From CAVUFH01 sp963740835 (GTDB lineage Bacteria; Actinomycetota; Acidimicrobiia; IMCC26256; PALSA-610), in assembly GCA_963740835.1 (NCBI GenBank), contig CAVUFH010000003.1:558001-622000 (forward strand): a DNA stretch of 64,000 nt, read 5' to 3'. Of the stretch, positions 33,809 to 41,864 are shown piece after piece (the first letter of the stretch is position 1; each line of letters begins with the position of its first letter). The position numbers and the translations under genes were made by a program. Below the pieces are notes generated by a model. That model did not search any database. It was not told the origin of the DNA and saw only the letters and a program-made list of their open reading frames with translations.

Positions 33809-33829
33809 CAGGTCGGGTCGCCGTACACT
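33800..33829 (+). promoter_or_regulatory. Candidate promoter of rpmH-rnpA
   Basis: TTGTTT (33800-33805) and TACACT (33824-33829) with an 18-base spacer, about 120 bases before rpmH. The -35 lies in the second copy of the tandem repeat. Confidence 0.4.
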
Positions 33830-33948
33830 GCACCGTCGCGCCGCCCCCGGTCGTACACGTCATCGCGCGTGTTCGATTCGCGTGTTTGACCGTGGTGCCG
33901 CGCCGCCCCCAGGGCCCTTTTCCTCCGGCCCGGGCGTTCGAGGAGGCC

Positions 33949-34425
33949 ATGCGTGAAGAGGACGTTCCAACCGAACAACCGAAAGCGGAAGAAGAAGCAC
34001 GGCTTCCGACTCCGCATGCGGACGCGTGGCGGTCGCGCCGCGATCACGCGTCGGCGGTCCAAGGGCCGCGACCGCCTGTCGGCCTGATCTGGCCGGTCCG
34101 AGACCGTGCGTCCTTCCGTGCACTGGCCAACGGTGCGCGTCGCCGGCGGGGAGTCCTCTCCGTGACGTGCGCCCGCCTGAATGACAGCGGTCCGCCGCGC
34201 GTCGCCTACGCCGTCGGCCGTCGGGCCGGCGGCGCCGTCACGCGCAACCGCATCCGGCGCCGTCTGCGCGCCGTTGTGCGCGACGAAGCTGCGCTCCTCG
34301 AGCCCGCGTGCGCGTATCTGATCAGCGTGGGTCCTGCCGCCATGAAAACGCCGTTCAGCGAGCTTCGCGCCACGTTCCGCGCGATCGTTGGCGAACTCGA
34401 CGCGAGCACAGGTGCGCCCTCGTGA
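33949..34425 (+). CDS. rnpA: Ribonuclease P protein component, N-terminally extended and enclosing rpmH
   Basis: RnpA binds RNase P RNA to mature tRNA 5' ends. The conserved core spans residues 47-158: RDRASFRALANGARRRRGVL, the RNR-motif region VTRNRIRRRLRAVVRD, and the last helix FSELRATFRAIVGELD. Between the rpmH stop and the core there is no in-frame ATG, GTG or TTG. The first usual start is ATG 33949, four bases before the rpmH GTG, with AGGAGG at 33941-33946 serving both. That gives 158 residues with a 45-residue acidic/proline N-terminal extension. The layout matches the overlapping rpmH/rnpA genes of Thermus. A CTG start near 34083 is the alternative. Confidence 0.85.
   Translation: MREEDVPTEQPKAEEEARLPTPHADAWRSRRDHASAVQGPRPPVGLIWPVRDRASFRALANGARRRRGVLSVTCARLNDSGPPRVAYAVGRRAGGAVTRNRIRRRLRAVVRDEAALLEPACAYLISVGPAAMKTPFSELRATFRAIVGELDASTGAPS
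33953..34087 (+). CDS. rpmH: Large ribosomal subunit protein bL34
   Basis: 44 residues, standard length and sequence (KRTFQPNNRKRKKKHGF, then RLRMRTRGGRAAITRRRSKG and ending LSA). GTG start six bases after AGGAGG. It lies wholly inside the extended rnpA frame (+1 relative). Part of the large subunit. Confidence 0.97.
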   Translation: MKRTFQPNNRKRKKKHGFRLRMRTRGGRAAITRRRSKGRDRLSA

Positions 34426-34687
34426 GCGCCCCCATGGCAGCGAAGCGGCCTGGGCACGCCCAGCGTGGGGTCCTGAAGGCCATCACCCTGTACCAACACG
34501 CGACCGTCAACCGGCCGTCGCCGTGCCGGTACATCCCGTCGTGCTCCCAGTACGCCCGTGAGGCCGTCGAGGTCCACGGCGCGGTGCGGGAAGCGCGCTC
34601 GCCGTGCGGCGCATCTGCCGCTGCCATCCGTTCGGGGGGTTCGGATTCGATCCGGTTCCGCCCCCGCGCGTGCCGGAGGGGCGCTAA
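34422..34687 (+). pseudogene. yidD: Membrane protein insertion efficiency factor YidD, frameshifted
   Basis: YidD helps YidC-dependent insertion. The first part reads TLYQHATVNRPSPCRYIPSC and SQYAREAVEVHGAVR, then the frame is lost. In the next frame the expected SALAVRRICRCHPFGGFGFD and PVPPPRVPEGR follow to a TAA directly before yidC. One extra G in the GGG at 34588-34590 repairs the gene. GTG 34422 overlaps the rnpA stop (GTGA); ATG 34434 is another start. Because neighbouring genes are intact, a sequencing error is likely. Confidence 0.85.
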
Positions 34688-35683
34688 ATGAATCCGCTCG
34701 AGCCTTTCGAAACCGCCATCGGGTGGGTGCTCGCCGTCTTCTATTCGGTCGTCCCGAACCTCGGCGTCTCCATCATCTTGCTCACCTGCGCGGTGATGGC
34801 AGTGCTGCTGCCGCTCACCGCCAAGCAGACGCGATCGATGATCGCGATGCAACGCATCCAACCCGAGATCAAGAAGATCCAGGCGCAGTACAAGGACGAC
34901 AAGCAGAAGCAAAACGAAGTGTTGATGCAGTTCTACCAAGAGAACAACGTCAACCCACTCTCTGGCTGTCTCCCGCTCGTCGTCCAGATGCCAGTTCTGT
35001 TCGCCTTGTTCCGGGTGCTCCGATCGATCCAGGACCACATCCCGACGACCGGCCCGTTCAACGACCTCTTCCGGGATCTGTGCGGCAACGCCAGCAATGC
35101 GGCGGCGTGCGCGCACCCGAAGAGCATGTACTTCCTCGGCTTGAACCTGATGGTGTCGCCGGCGAACTCGGGCAGTGTCACCGACAGCATCATCCAGCGC
35201 CTGCCCTACTTCATCGCCGTCGCATGCGTGGTGGCGAGCGGCTGGTACCAGATGTGGCAGACCCAGCTCCGCCAGAAGAAGCTCGGCAACAACCAGAACA
35301 ACCCGATGAACAAGCAGATGCAGATGATCAGCCGGGTCTTCCCGATCGCGTTCGGCTGGTTCTCCTGGATCGCGGCCTCCGGGCTCGTGCTCTACTTCGT
35401 GACCAGCAGCCTGTGGCGCATCGGCCAGCAGCACCTCGTGCTGAACAAGTACTACGAGGAGCAGGCGAGCGGCCCGAAGGGTGCGACGAAGGAATCGAAC
35501 AAAGAATCGAACAAAGAGGCCACCGGTGGCGGCACCAAGAAGGAGCTGCCACCGAACAAGCCCGCGACCCCACCGGTGTCGAAGGCGGGGACGAACGGCG
35601 GCGGGGCCGCCGGGAACGGCGCGGGTCCGAAAGCGCAGCCATCCCCGCACGCGTCGCGCAAGAAGCGGAAGCGCAGGCGCTGA
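34688..35683 (+). CDS. yidC: Membrane protein insertase YidC
   Basis: 331 residues, Oxa1/YidC family, Gram-positive type without the large periplasmic domain. Helices near residues 10-50, NPLSGCLPLVVQMPVLFALF, YFIAVACVVASGWYQMWQTQ and IAASGLVLYFVTSSLWRIGQ. A charged, Pro/Lys-rich cytosolic tail ends in KKRKRRR and can contact ribosomes. ATG directly after the yidD stop. Confidence 0.97.
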   Translation: MNPLEPFETAIGWVLAVFYSVVPNLGVSIILLTCAVMAVLLPLTAKQTRSMIAMQRIQPEIKKIQAQYKDDKQKQNEVLMQFYQENNVNPLSGCLPLVVQMPVLFALFRVLRSIQDHIPTTGPFNDLFRDLCGNASNAAACAHPKSMYFLGLNLMVSPANSGSVTDSIIQRLPYFIAVACVVASGWYQMWQTQLRQKKLGNNQNNPMNKQMQMISRVFPIAFGWFSWIAASGLVLYFVTSSLWRIGQQHLVLNKYYEEQASGPKGATKESNKESNKEATGGGTKKELPPNKPATPPVSKAGTNGGGAAGNGAGPKAQPSPHASRKKRKRRR

Positions 35684-35687
35684 ACCG

Positions 35688-36605
35688 ATGGAGTGGATCG
35701 AAGTCCAAGCGAGGAGCCTGGACGAGGCGGTGGAGCTCGCGCTCGACCGGCTCGGGGTGGTCGCCGACGAGTTGGAGTACGAGGTCATCGACGAGCCCCG
35801 AACCGGGCTGTTCGGCCGCCTCGGCCGCGGCAACGCCCGCATCCGGGCCCGGGTGAAGCCACTCTCCCGGGAGAAGCCGGCCGACAAGCGCCGCCGCCGT
35901 CGCGGCAGCGAGCACCGGTCGGGGAACGGCGGGCGCAGCCGCGAGGCCACGAAGACGCCGGTCGGGGGCGCGGCCGGCTCGAGCGGCGAAGGTGCCGGCG
36001 CCGCGGGTGAGCGCACCTCCGGTGGAAACCGTCGCCGGCGCTCACGGAGCCGCTCCGGTGGCGGGCGGCCGAACGGATCGAACGAGACGAGAGTTGCCGA
36101 CAGCGACGCGGAGGCGAACAACGTGGACAGCACAGCGGTGCTCACGATCGACGAACAGGCCGGAGCGGCGACCCGCTTCACCGATGAGCTCGTGCGGGCG
36201 TTCGGCCTGTCGGCCGACGTCGCCGCCGAGGTGGTGGACGACGACATCGAGCTGCGCATCGACGGCGAGGGCTCGAGCCTCGGCGTCCTCGTCGGCCCGA
36301 AGGGTGCGACCCTCCAGGCGCTCGAGGAGCTGGTGCGCGCGGTCGTCCAGCACGCGGCGGGCGGCCAGAGCGCCCGCCTCCACCTCGACGTCGCCGGCTA
36401 CCGGGAGCGCCGCCGCGAGGCGTTGGCCGCGTTCGTCGAGCAGGTCGCGAACGAGGTGCGAGAGTCCGGCAGCGAGCGGGCGCTCGAGCCGATGAGCCCG
36501 CCCGACCGCAAGGTCGTGCACGACACGGTCGCCGACCTCGACGGCGTGGAGACCACGTCGGTCGGCGAGGAACCGCGCCGCCGGGTCGTGATCAAGCCCG
36601 CTTGA
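35688..36605 (+). CDS. khpB: KH-R3H RNA-binding protein Jag/KhpB
   Basis: 305 residues. Jag_N domain (IEVQARSLDEAVELALDRLG with DEPRTGLFGRLG), a long disordered Arg/Gly/Ser linker (residues 60-150), KH domain (SLGVLVGPKGATLQALEELV) and R3H domain (LDVAGYRERRREALAAFVEQ to SPPDRKVVHDTV). RNA-binding protein linked to cell division and envelope control. ATG 35688, four bases after yidC stop. Confidence 0.95.
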   Translation: MEWIEVQARSLDEAVELALDRLGVVADELEYEVIDEPRTGLFGRLGRGNARIRARVKPLSREKPADKRRRRRGSEHRSGNGGRSREATKTPVGGAAGSSGEGAGAAGERTSGGNRRRRSRSRSGGGRPNGSNETRVADSDAEANNVDSTAVLTIDEQAGAATRFTDELVRAFGLSADVAAEVVDDDIELRIDGEGSSLGVLVGPKGATLQALEELVRAVVQHAAGGQSARLHLDVAGYRERRREALAAFVEQVANEVRESGSERALEPMSPPDRKVVHDTVADLDGVETTSVGEEPRRRVVIKPA

Positions 36606-37261
36606 GCGGGACCGGCACGGAACTCCCGCAACCCGACGAGGACGCGCTCCTCGTCGTGCTCGAACGGGCCCGCGCCCGGGGCTATCTCGGCCCGGGCCCG
36701 GTCCGGCCGCATCTGGACCACGCGCGCGGCTTCGCCGCGGCCGCGACCGGGGTGCTGGCCCGGACCCCCGAGCGCGTCGTCGATCTGGGCAGCGGCGGCG
36801 GCCTCCCCGGGCTGGTGCTGGCGGCCGCGTGGCCCGAAGCCCGGGTGACACTCGTCGAGGTCGGCCGCCGCCGGGCCGCCGACCTGGCGGCCGCGGTGAC
36901 GGAACTCTTCGGAACCGGCGGCCGCGTCGCGGTCGTGGAAGCCCGAGCGGAGACGTTGGCGCATCGCTCCGACCAGCGCGAGCAAGCGGTGCTCGTGACC
37001 GCCCGCAGCTTCGGCGCGCCACCGCTGACCGCCGAGATCGGTGCCGGATTCCTCGCGGTCGGGGGTTGGCTGGTCGTCTCCGAGCCGCCCGAGCCCGACG
37101 GGGATCGTTGGCCGGGCGCCCCCCTGGCGCGGCTCGGGCTCGGGCTGCCGGTACCGATCTCCCAAGGCGGCGCCCACTACATCGGGATACCGAAAATCGG
37201 CCCCGCACCAGCCGACGTGCCACGAGAAACGCGACCGCTGGTGAAGCGACCGGCATGGTGA
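36602..37261 (+). CDS. rsmG: 16S rRNA (guanine-N7) methyltransferase RsmG
   Basis: 219 residues of the GidB family, which methylates G527 of 16S rRNA. SAM motif VVDLGSGGGLPGLVLAAAWP near residue 60, followed by VTLVEVGRRRAADLAAAV. TTG start overlapping the khpB stop by four bases. Some family residues differ (shorter N-terminus), but context is firm. Confidence 0.92.
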   Translation: MSGTGTELPQPDEDALLVVLERARARGYLGPGPVRPHLDHARGFAAAATGVLARTPERVVDLGSGGGLPGLVLAAAWPEARVTLVEVGRRRAADLAAAVTELFGTGGRVAVVEARAETLAHRSDQREQAVLVTARSFGAPPLTAEIGAGFLAVGGWLVVSEPPEPDGDRWPGAPLARLGLGLPVPISQGGAHYIGIPKIGPAPADVPRETRPLVKRPAW

Positions 37262-37279
37262 GCTCCCGCGCCACCGGTG

Positions 37280-37293
37280 GTTCCACGTGGAAC
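37280..37293. promoter_or_regulatory. parS site 1
   Basis: Perfect palindrome GTTCCACGTGGAAC, close to the parS consensus TGTTTCACGTGAAACA, between rsmG and parA. Confidence 0.88.
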
Positions 37294-37388
37294 ATCGCGC
37301 CGAACCAGGGTGTAGGCGCCAAGATCCTCGCGAAACCGGCGCGCATCCGTGCTTCGACGCGTGTGGGATAGTACGATCACGCGCCGTT

Positions 37389-37402
37389 GTTCCACGTGGA
37401 AC
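37389..37402. promoter_or_regulatory. parS site 2
   Basis: Second GTTCCACGTGGAAC with flanking T on the left, 109 bp from the first, 85 bp before the parA start. Binding site for ParB. Confidence 0.88.
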
Positions 37403-37486
37403 GTCTCGACGAAGATCCACGCCGAGACCCGTTCCCGTGCCACGGGGACCCGTACGGGCGGGCGGCCGCGGACCATGGAGGCAAGC

Positions 37487-38617
37487 ATGGCATCGGATGA
37501 CGCCGAACGGCGCGGCCGTCGGCGCTGGTTCGGCATCTTGGGATCGAACGAGTCAGCGGCATCGAGCGAGCGAGAGGCGGGTGCAGTCGACGTCATGACC
37601 GAAAACCCGGATCTCGGCGATGACCCAAGCCGACCCGAATCGCCGGCCGAGGAGTTGACGATCGAGGTGGACGACACGGTCGATGCCTCCGCACCTACCG
37701 CGACCGAAACCGATGCCGACACCGACACGAACGCCGCGCCGGCCGACGGCGACATGGCCGCTTCCGACGCCGCGACGGATGCCGAACCCGACGAAGTCGC
37801 GCCGGTCCCGGAACCGATGGCGGCGGCCGAGCCGATCACGCTCCCCCGTGTCCTCGCGATCGCGAACCAGAAGGGTGGCGTGGGCAAGACGACGACGGCG
37901 GTGAACCTGGGTGCCGCGCTCGCGGAGCTGGGGTACCGCGTGCTCGTCGTCGACCTGGACCCTCAGGGCAACGCGACGACCGGCCTCGGGATCAGCCACC
38001 GGAACGTCGAAGGGTCGATCTACGACGTCATCATGAACGACGTCCCGGTCGAGGACTGCGTCGAGCCGACATCGGTCCGCAACCTGTTCGTCGTCCCCGC
38101 CACCATCGATCTCGCCGGTGCCGAGATCGAGCTCGTCCCGGCATTCTCGCGGGAGCTGAAGCTGCGCCGCGCGATCCAGGCGGCGCGCGACGAGTACGAC
38201 TTCGTGATGATCGACTGCCCGCCGTCGCTCGGGCTGCTCACGGTCAACGGTCTGGCCGCGGCCGATGACGTGATCGTCCCGATCCAGTGCGAGTACTACG
38301 CGTTGGAGGGCCTGGGCCAGCTGCTGCGGAACCTCACGCTGGTGAAGACCAATCTGAACCCGACGCTCGACCTGCGGGGGATCGTGCTCACGATGTACGA
38401 CGCCCGCACCAAGCTCGCCGAACAGGTGGAGCGGGAAGTGCGCGAGCACTTCGGGCCCAAGGTGTACCGGACCGTCGTTCCCCGGACCGTCCGCATCTCC
38501 GAGGCACCGTCGTTCGGACAGCCGGTCACGGTGTTCGACGGATCGTCCCGGGGCGCGGTGGCCTACCGGGAACTCGCCAAGGAGGTGAGTGATGGCGCGG
38601 CCGGGCGGGCTCGGTAA
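37487..38617 (+). CDS. parA: Chromosome partitioning ATPase ParA with acidic N-terminal extension
   Basis: 376 residues. The ParA/Soj core starts near residue 118 (RVLAIANQKGGVGKTTTAVN, deviant Walker A), with VLVVDLDPQGNATTGLG, FVMIDCPPSLGLLTVNGLAA and the SRGAVAYRELAKEV end. The first about 115 residues are a disordered, acidic, Asp/Ala/Thr-rich extension (ETDADTDTNAAPADGDMAAS). ATG 37487 is behind GGAGG. It pairs with ParB and the parS sites just upstream to segregate origins. Confidence 0.95.
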   Translation: MASDDAERRGRRRWFGILGSNESAASSEREAGAVDVMTENPDLGDDPSRPESPAEELTIEVDDTVDASAPTATETDADTDTNAAPADGDMAASDAATDAEPDEVAPVPEPMAAAEPITLPRVLAIANQKGGVGKTTTAVNLGAALAELGYRVLVVDLDPQGNATTGLGISHRNVEGSIYDVIMNDVPVEDCVEPTSVRNLFVVPATIDLAGAEIELVPAFSRELKLRRAIQAARDEYDFVMIDCPPSLGLLTVNGLAAADDVIVPIQCEYYALEGLGQLLRNLTLVKTNLNPTLDLRGIVLTMYDARTKLAEQVEREVREHFGPKVYRTVVPRTVRISEAPSFGQPVTVFDGSSRGAVAYRELAKEVSDGAAGRAR

Positions 38618-39464
38618 GGGTCTCGGTGCGCTGATACCGACGGGCACGATCAACGCCGGCGCAAGCTTGCAGGAGATCCCGACGTCGGCGATCCGCGCCA
38701 ATCCGCAGCAACCCCGCCAGTACTTCGACGAGGAGACACTGGCCGCGCTGGCCGAGTCGATCCGGGAAGTCGGGGTCCTCCAGCCGGTGCTCGTCCGGGA
38801 GCAGGGCGACGGGTTCGAGCTCATTGCGGGCGAGCGGCGGTGGCGGGCGGCCCGGCGAGTCGGCCTCCAGACGATCCCCGCGATCATCCGCCACGCCGAC
38901 GACGCCGCGGTCCTCCAGCAGTCGATCGTCGAGAACGTCCAGCGCGAGGAGCTGAACCCGCTCGAGGAGGCCGCCGCGTACCAACAGCTGATCGAGGACT
39001 TCGACCTCACCCACGATGATGTCGCCAACCGAGTCGGCAAGAGCCGGGCGACGGTCACGAACATGCTGCGCCTGCTCCAGCTCCCGCCCGCGATCCAGCG
39101 CTATCTCAAGGACGGCTCGCTCCGGATGGGTCACGCGCGCGCGCTGCTCGGTACTCCGGACCGCGCGTTCCAGGAGCAGCTCGCCCGCCGCGCGGTCAAC
39201 GAGGATCTTTCGGTGCGCGAGGTCGAAGACGCGATCCGCGCCCGCACCGACACGCCCGCGAGCCGGGGGGCCGAGACCCGCGCGCCGAAGCTGCGACCGC
39301 CCGGCCTGCTCGAGCTCGAAGAGCTGCTCGGGGACTACCTCGAGACCCGCGTGCAGATCTCGATGGGACCCCGCCACGGCAAGGTCCAGATCGACTTCGC
39401 CACCCTCGAGGATCTCGAGCGGATCTACCGCACGATGACCGACGGGAACCGTCCGGCCGAGTAG
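38592..39464 (+). CDS. parB: Chromosome partitioning protein ParB
   Basis: 290 residues. N-terminal CTPase with ANPQQPRQYFDEETLAALAE, ELIAGERRWRAAR (GERRxRA motif) and ENVQREELNPLEEA; helix-turn-helix DVANRVGKSRATVTNMLRLL; C-terminal dimerisation segment. Spreads from the two parS sites upstream. Start ATG 38592 overlaps the end of parA by 26 bases. Confidence 0.97.
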   Translation: MARPGGLGKGLGALIPTGTINAGASLQEIPTSAIRANPQQPRQYFDEETLAALAESIREVGVLQPVLVREQGDGFELIAGERRWRAARRVGLQTIPAIIRHADDAAVLQQSIVENVQREELNPLEEAAAYQQLIEDFDLTHDDVANRVGKSRATVTNMLRLLQLPPAIQRYLKDGSLRMGHARALLGTPDRAFQEQLARRAVNEDLSVREVEDAIRARTDTPASRGAETRAPKLRPPGLLELEELLGDYLETRVQISMGPRHGKVQIDFATLEDLERIYRTMTDGNRPAE

Positions 39465-39491
39465 TGCGGTCGCCCGGCGAGGGGCGGTTCC

Positions 39492-40484
39492 TCAGGGCGT
39501 GACGTCGAGGGGTACCTCGACACCGCGCCGGATGCCTTCGACGATGGCGACCGCGAGCCTCGGGATCCGGGTGGCGAGCGCAGCCGCGCCGTCCGGGTCG
39601 TCACGCGAGAAGAGCTCGCACACGACCGCGGCCATGCGGGTTTCCCGCAGGAGCCGGTAGGTCCGCGCAACCGGCGGGTGCACTTCGGGGAGGACCTCCG
39701 CGAGCGTCGCGGTCAGGTGGGTCGCGATCGCGAAGCCGGCTTCGGATCGGAAGTGCTCGGTCGCGAAGTAGGCGCAGCGGGTTCCGGGCGTCGCGCCGGT
39801 GCCGAGCGCGAGGAAGACATCGGCGTGGAATTCGTTCGCTTCGGTCGCGACCGTGCCGGCGTCCGGCCCGGAGACCTCGAGCGCGACGGCCGCGCCGCAC
39901 TCCCGGAGCCGGCGGGCGACTTCGACCGCCAGCACGTCGAGGCCGGGATCGGCGACGAGGTAGCAGTTGCGGTCCTCGAGCCGGCGCTGGTCGCGGCGCA
40001 TCGACTCCTTCTCGCGGACGTGCGCAACCGATCCGGCTGCGAACGAGCCGAGCCGTTCGAGCGCGGCGATGGTCGCCGGGCCGCACACTGCATCGGTCGC
40101 GATGCCCGCGTCGCGCTGGAACTGCCGGAGCGCGGCTTCGGTCTCGGGGCCGAGGATGCCGTCCTCCCGGCCCGCGTCGAAGCCGAGCGCGTTGAGCCGC
40201 CGCTGCAGGACCCCGACATCGTCGCCGCGCAACATCGGGCGGCGCAGGTACAGCAAACGGTCGCCGAGGCGGAACGAGCTCTCGACCAACGCGCCCCAGG
40301 TCTCGGGTCCGCAGATGCCGTCGACGAGGAGCCCGCGTCCGTCCTGGAAGGCGCGCACGGCATCCTCGGTCGCGGCGTCGAAGATGCCGGTGGTGCGGAT
40401 CACTCCGCCGGCTCGGTTCAGCCGGTCCTGGAGCTCGAGGACGGCGGCGCCGCTCGCTCCGAGTCGCAGCAGCGTCCCGTCCAC
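39492..40484 (-). CDS. cwlM: CwlM-like protein: two peptidoglycan-binding domains with degenerate amidase
   Basis: 330 residues. Two PG_binding_1 domains (LLRLGASGAAVLELQDRLNR, MLRGDDVGVLQRRLNALGFD) precede an Amidase_3 fold. In the amidase the first zinc-ligand motif (usually DPGHGG) reads VADPGLDV with no His, and the later SIHAN-type motif is replaced by FLALGTGATPG; only VVCELFSRDD keeps the Glu. This fits M. tuberculosis CwlM, which regulates MurA rather than cutting peptidoglycan. GTG 40484 start. Next to trxA-trxB, as in Mycobacterium. Confidence 0.88.
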   Translation of the reverse strand: MDGTLLRLGASGAAVLELQDRLNRAGGVIRTTGIFDAATEDAVRAFQDGRGLLVDGICGPETWGALVESSFRLGDRLLYLRRPMLRGDDVGVLQRRLNALGFDAGREDGILGPETEAALRQFQRDAGIATDAVCGPATIAALERLGSFAAGSVAHVREKESMRRDQRRLEDRNCYLVADPGLDVLAVEVARRLRECGAAVALEVSGPDAGTVATEANEFHADVFLALGTGATPGTRCAYFATEHFRSEAGFAIATHLTATLAEVLPEVHPPVARTYRLLRETRMAAVVCELFSRDDPDGAAALATRIPRLAVAIVEGIRRGVEVPLDVTP

Positions 40485-40509
40485 CTCGCGCCTCGGCCCG
40501 GCCGCCCGC

Positions 40510-40839
40510 TCAGCCGATGAACTCGGAGAGCTCCTCGAGCAGCTGTGCCTTGCCCTTCGCGCCGACGAGTCGCTTCTGCACCTCACCGTCGCGGAACACC
40601 AGCAACGTCGGGATGCTCATCACGTCGAACCGCCGCGCGATGTTCGGGTTGTCGTCGACGTTGAGCTTCGCGATCTGGATGGCCTCGCCGTGCGCGCTGG
40701 CAATCTCTTCCAGCACGGGAGCGATCATCTTGCACGGTCCGCACCACTCGGCCCAGAAGTCGACGAGCACCGCGGTGTCCGCGCTGCCGATCGACTCGTC
40801 GAAGGTCGCGTCCGACAATGTCACTATTCCGTCACTCAC
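40510..40839 (-). CDS. trxA: Thioredoxin
   Basis: 109 residues, single thioredoxin fold with active site AEWCGPCKM and cis-Pro in MSIPTLLVF. Cytosolic disulfide reductant, reduced by TrxB upstream. GTG start 13 bases after trxB. Confidence 0.97.
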   Translation of the reverse strand: MSDGIVTLSDATFDESIGSADTAVLVDFWAEWCGPCKMIAPVLEEIASAHGEAIQIAKLNVDDNPNIARRFDVMSIPTLLVFRDGEVQKRLVGAKGKAQLLEELSEFIG

Positions 40840-40852
40840 GGGGAGTTCCCTT

Positions 40853-41800
40853 CTACGACGTGGGGCCGGCGTGGCCGAGTGCTTCGAGGTACCGCTCCGC
40901 GTCGAGCGCGGCGGCGCAGCCGGTTCCGGCCGCGGTGATCGCCTGGCGGTACACGTGATCCTGCACGTCGCCGGCCGCGAAGACGCCGGTCAGCGACGTC
41001 TGGGTGCTCGGCGCCTTGGTCAGGATGTACCCGTTCTCGTCGAGCTCGAGCTGGCCGACGAAGAGCTGCGTGTTCGGGTCGTGGCCGATGGCGACGAACA
41101 AGCCGTTCACGTGCAGGACGTCCGTGTTGCCGGTCTCGATGTCGCGCAGCTCGAGCCCCTCGACGCGGCCGTCACCGATGACGTGCTCGACCACGCTGTT
41201 CCACCGGAAGTCGATCTTGGGGTTGGCGAAGGCGCGGTCCTGCATGATCTTCGAGCCGCGTAGCTCCTTGCGCCGGTGCACCAGCGTTACCTTGTCGGCG
41301 AAGCGGGTGAGGAACGAGGCCTCCTCGAGTGCGGAGTCGCCTCCACCGACGACGGCGATGTCCTGGCCGCGGAAGAAGAAGCCGTCACAGGTCGCGCACG
41401 TGGACACACCGTGTCCGAGCAAGGCTTGCTCGGACGGAAGGTCCAGCATTCGGGCCTTGGCGCCAGTGGTGATGATCGCGGCCCGCGCCTGGTACTCGGT
41501 GTCGCCGACCCAGGCGTGCTTGAGGTCACCGGTGAGGTCGACCCGGTCGGCGTCGGCCGTCACGAACTCGGCACCGAACCGTTCCGCCTGCTCCCGGAAG
41601 CGCGCCATCAGCTCGGGGCCCATGATCCCTTCGGGGAAGCCCGGGTAGTTCTCGACGTCCGTGGTCAGCATCAGTTGGCCGCCGGCGCCGATGCCCTCGA
41701 TGACGATGGGCCGCAAGTTCGCGCGCGCGGTGTACACCGCCGCGGTCAGCCCGGCGGGGCCTGATCCGATGATGACGATCTCGCGAGGCTCGGTACTCAC
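40853..41800 (-). CDS. trxB: Thioredoxin-disulfide reductase
   Basis: 315 residues. FAD site IIGSGPAGLTAAVYTARANL, redox-active STCATCDG, NADPH site AVVGGGDSALEEA with the HRRKELRGSKIM phosphate-binding motif, and the final GVFAAGDVQDHVYRQAITAA. GTG start. Coupled with trxA. Confidence 0.98.
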   Translation of the reverse strand: MSTEPREIVIIGSGPAGLTAAVYTARANLRPIVIEGIGAGGQLMLTTDVENYPGFPEGIMGPELMARFREQAERFGAEFVTADADRVDLTGDLKHAWVGDTEYQARAAIITTGAKARMLDLPSEQALLGHGVSTCATCDGFFFRGQDIAVVGGGDSALEEASFLTRFADKVTLVHRRKELRGSKIMQDRAFANPKIDFRWNSVVEHVIGDGRVEGLELRDIETGNTDVLHVNGLFVAIGHDPNTQLFVGQLELDENGYILTKAPSTQTSLTGVFAAGDVQDHVYRQAITAAGTGCAAALDAERYLEALGHAGPTS

Positions 41801-41864
41801 TCGGTCACTCTCTGTGCCGCTCGCGTGCGTGCGGGCTTCGTCGATGCGGGATCGTTGGCAGAGG

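Larger units (their letters stand above)
33508..33948. other. dnaA-rpmH intergenic region
   Basis: About 440 bases where transcription diverges. It holds three DnaA boxes beside dnaA, a further CGTCCACA-type motif near 33706, a 22-bp tandem repeat and a candidate rpmH promoter. No protein gene is seen. Confidence 0.7.
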
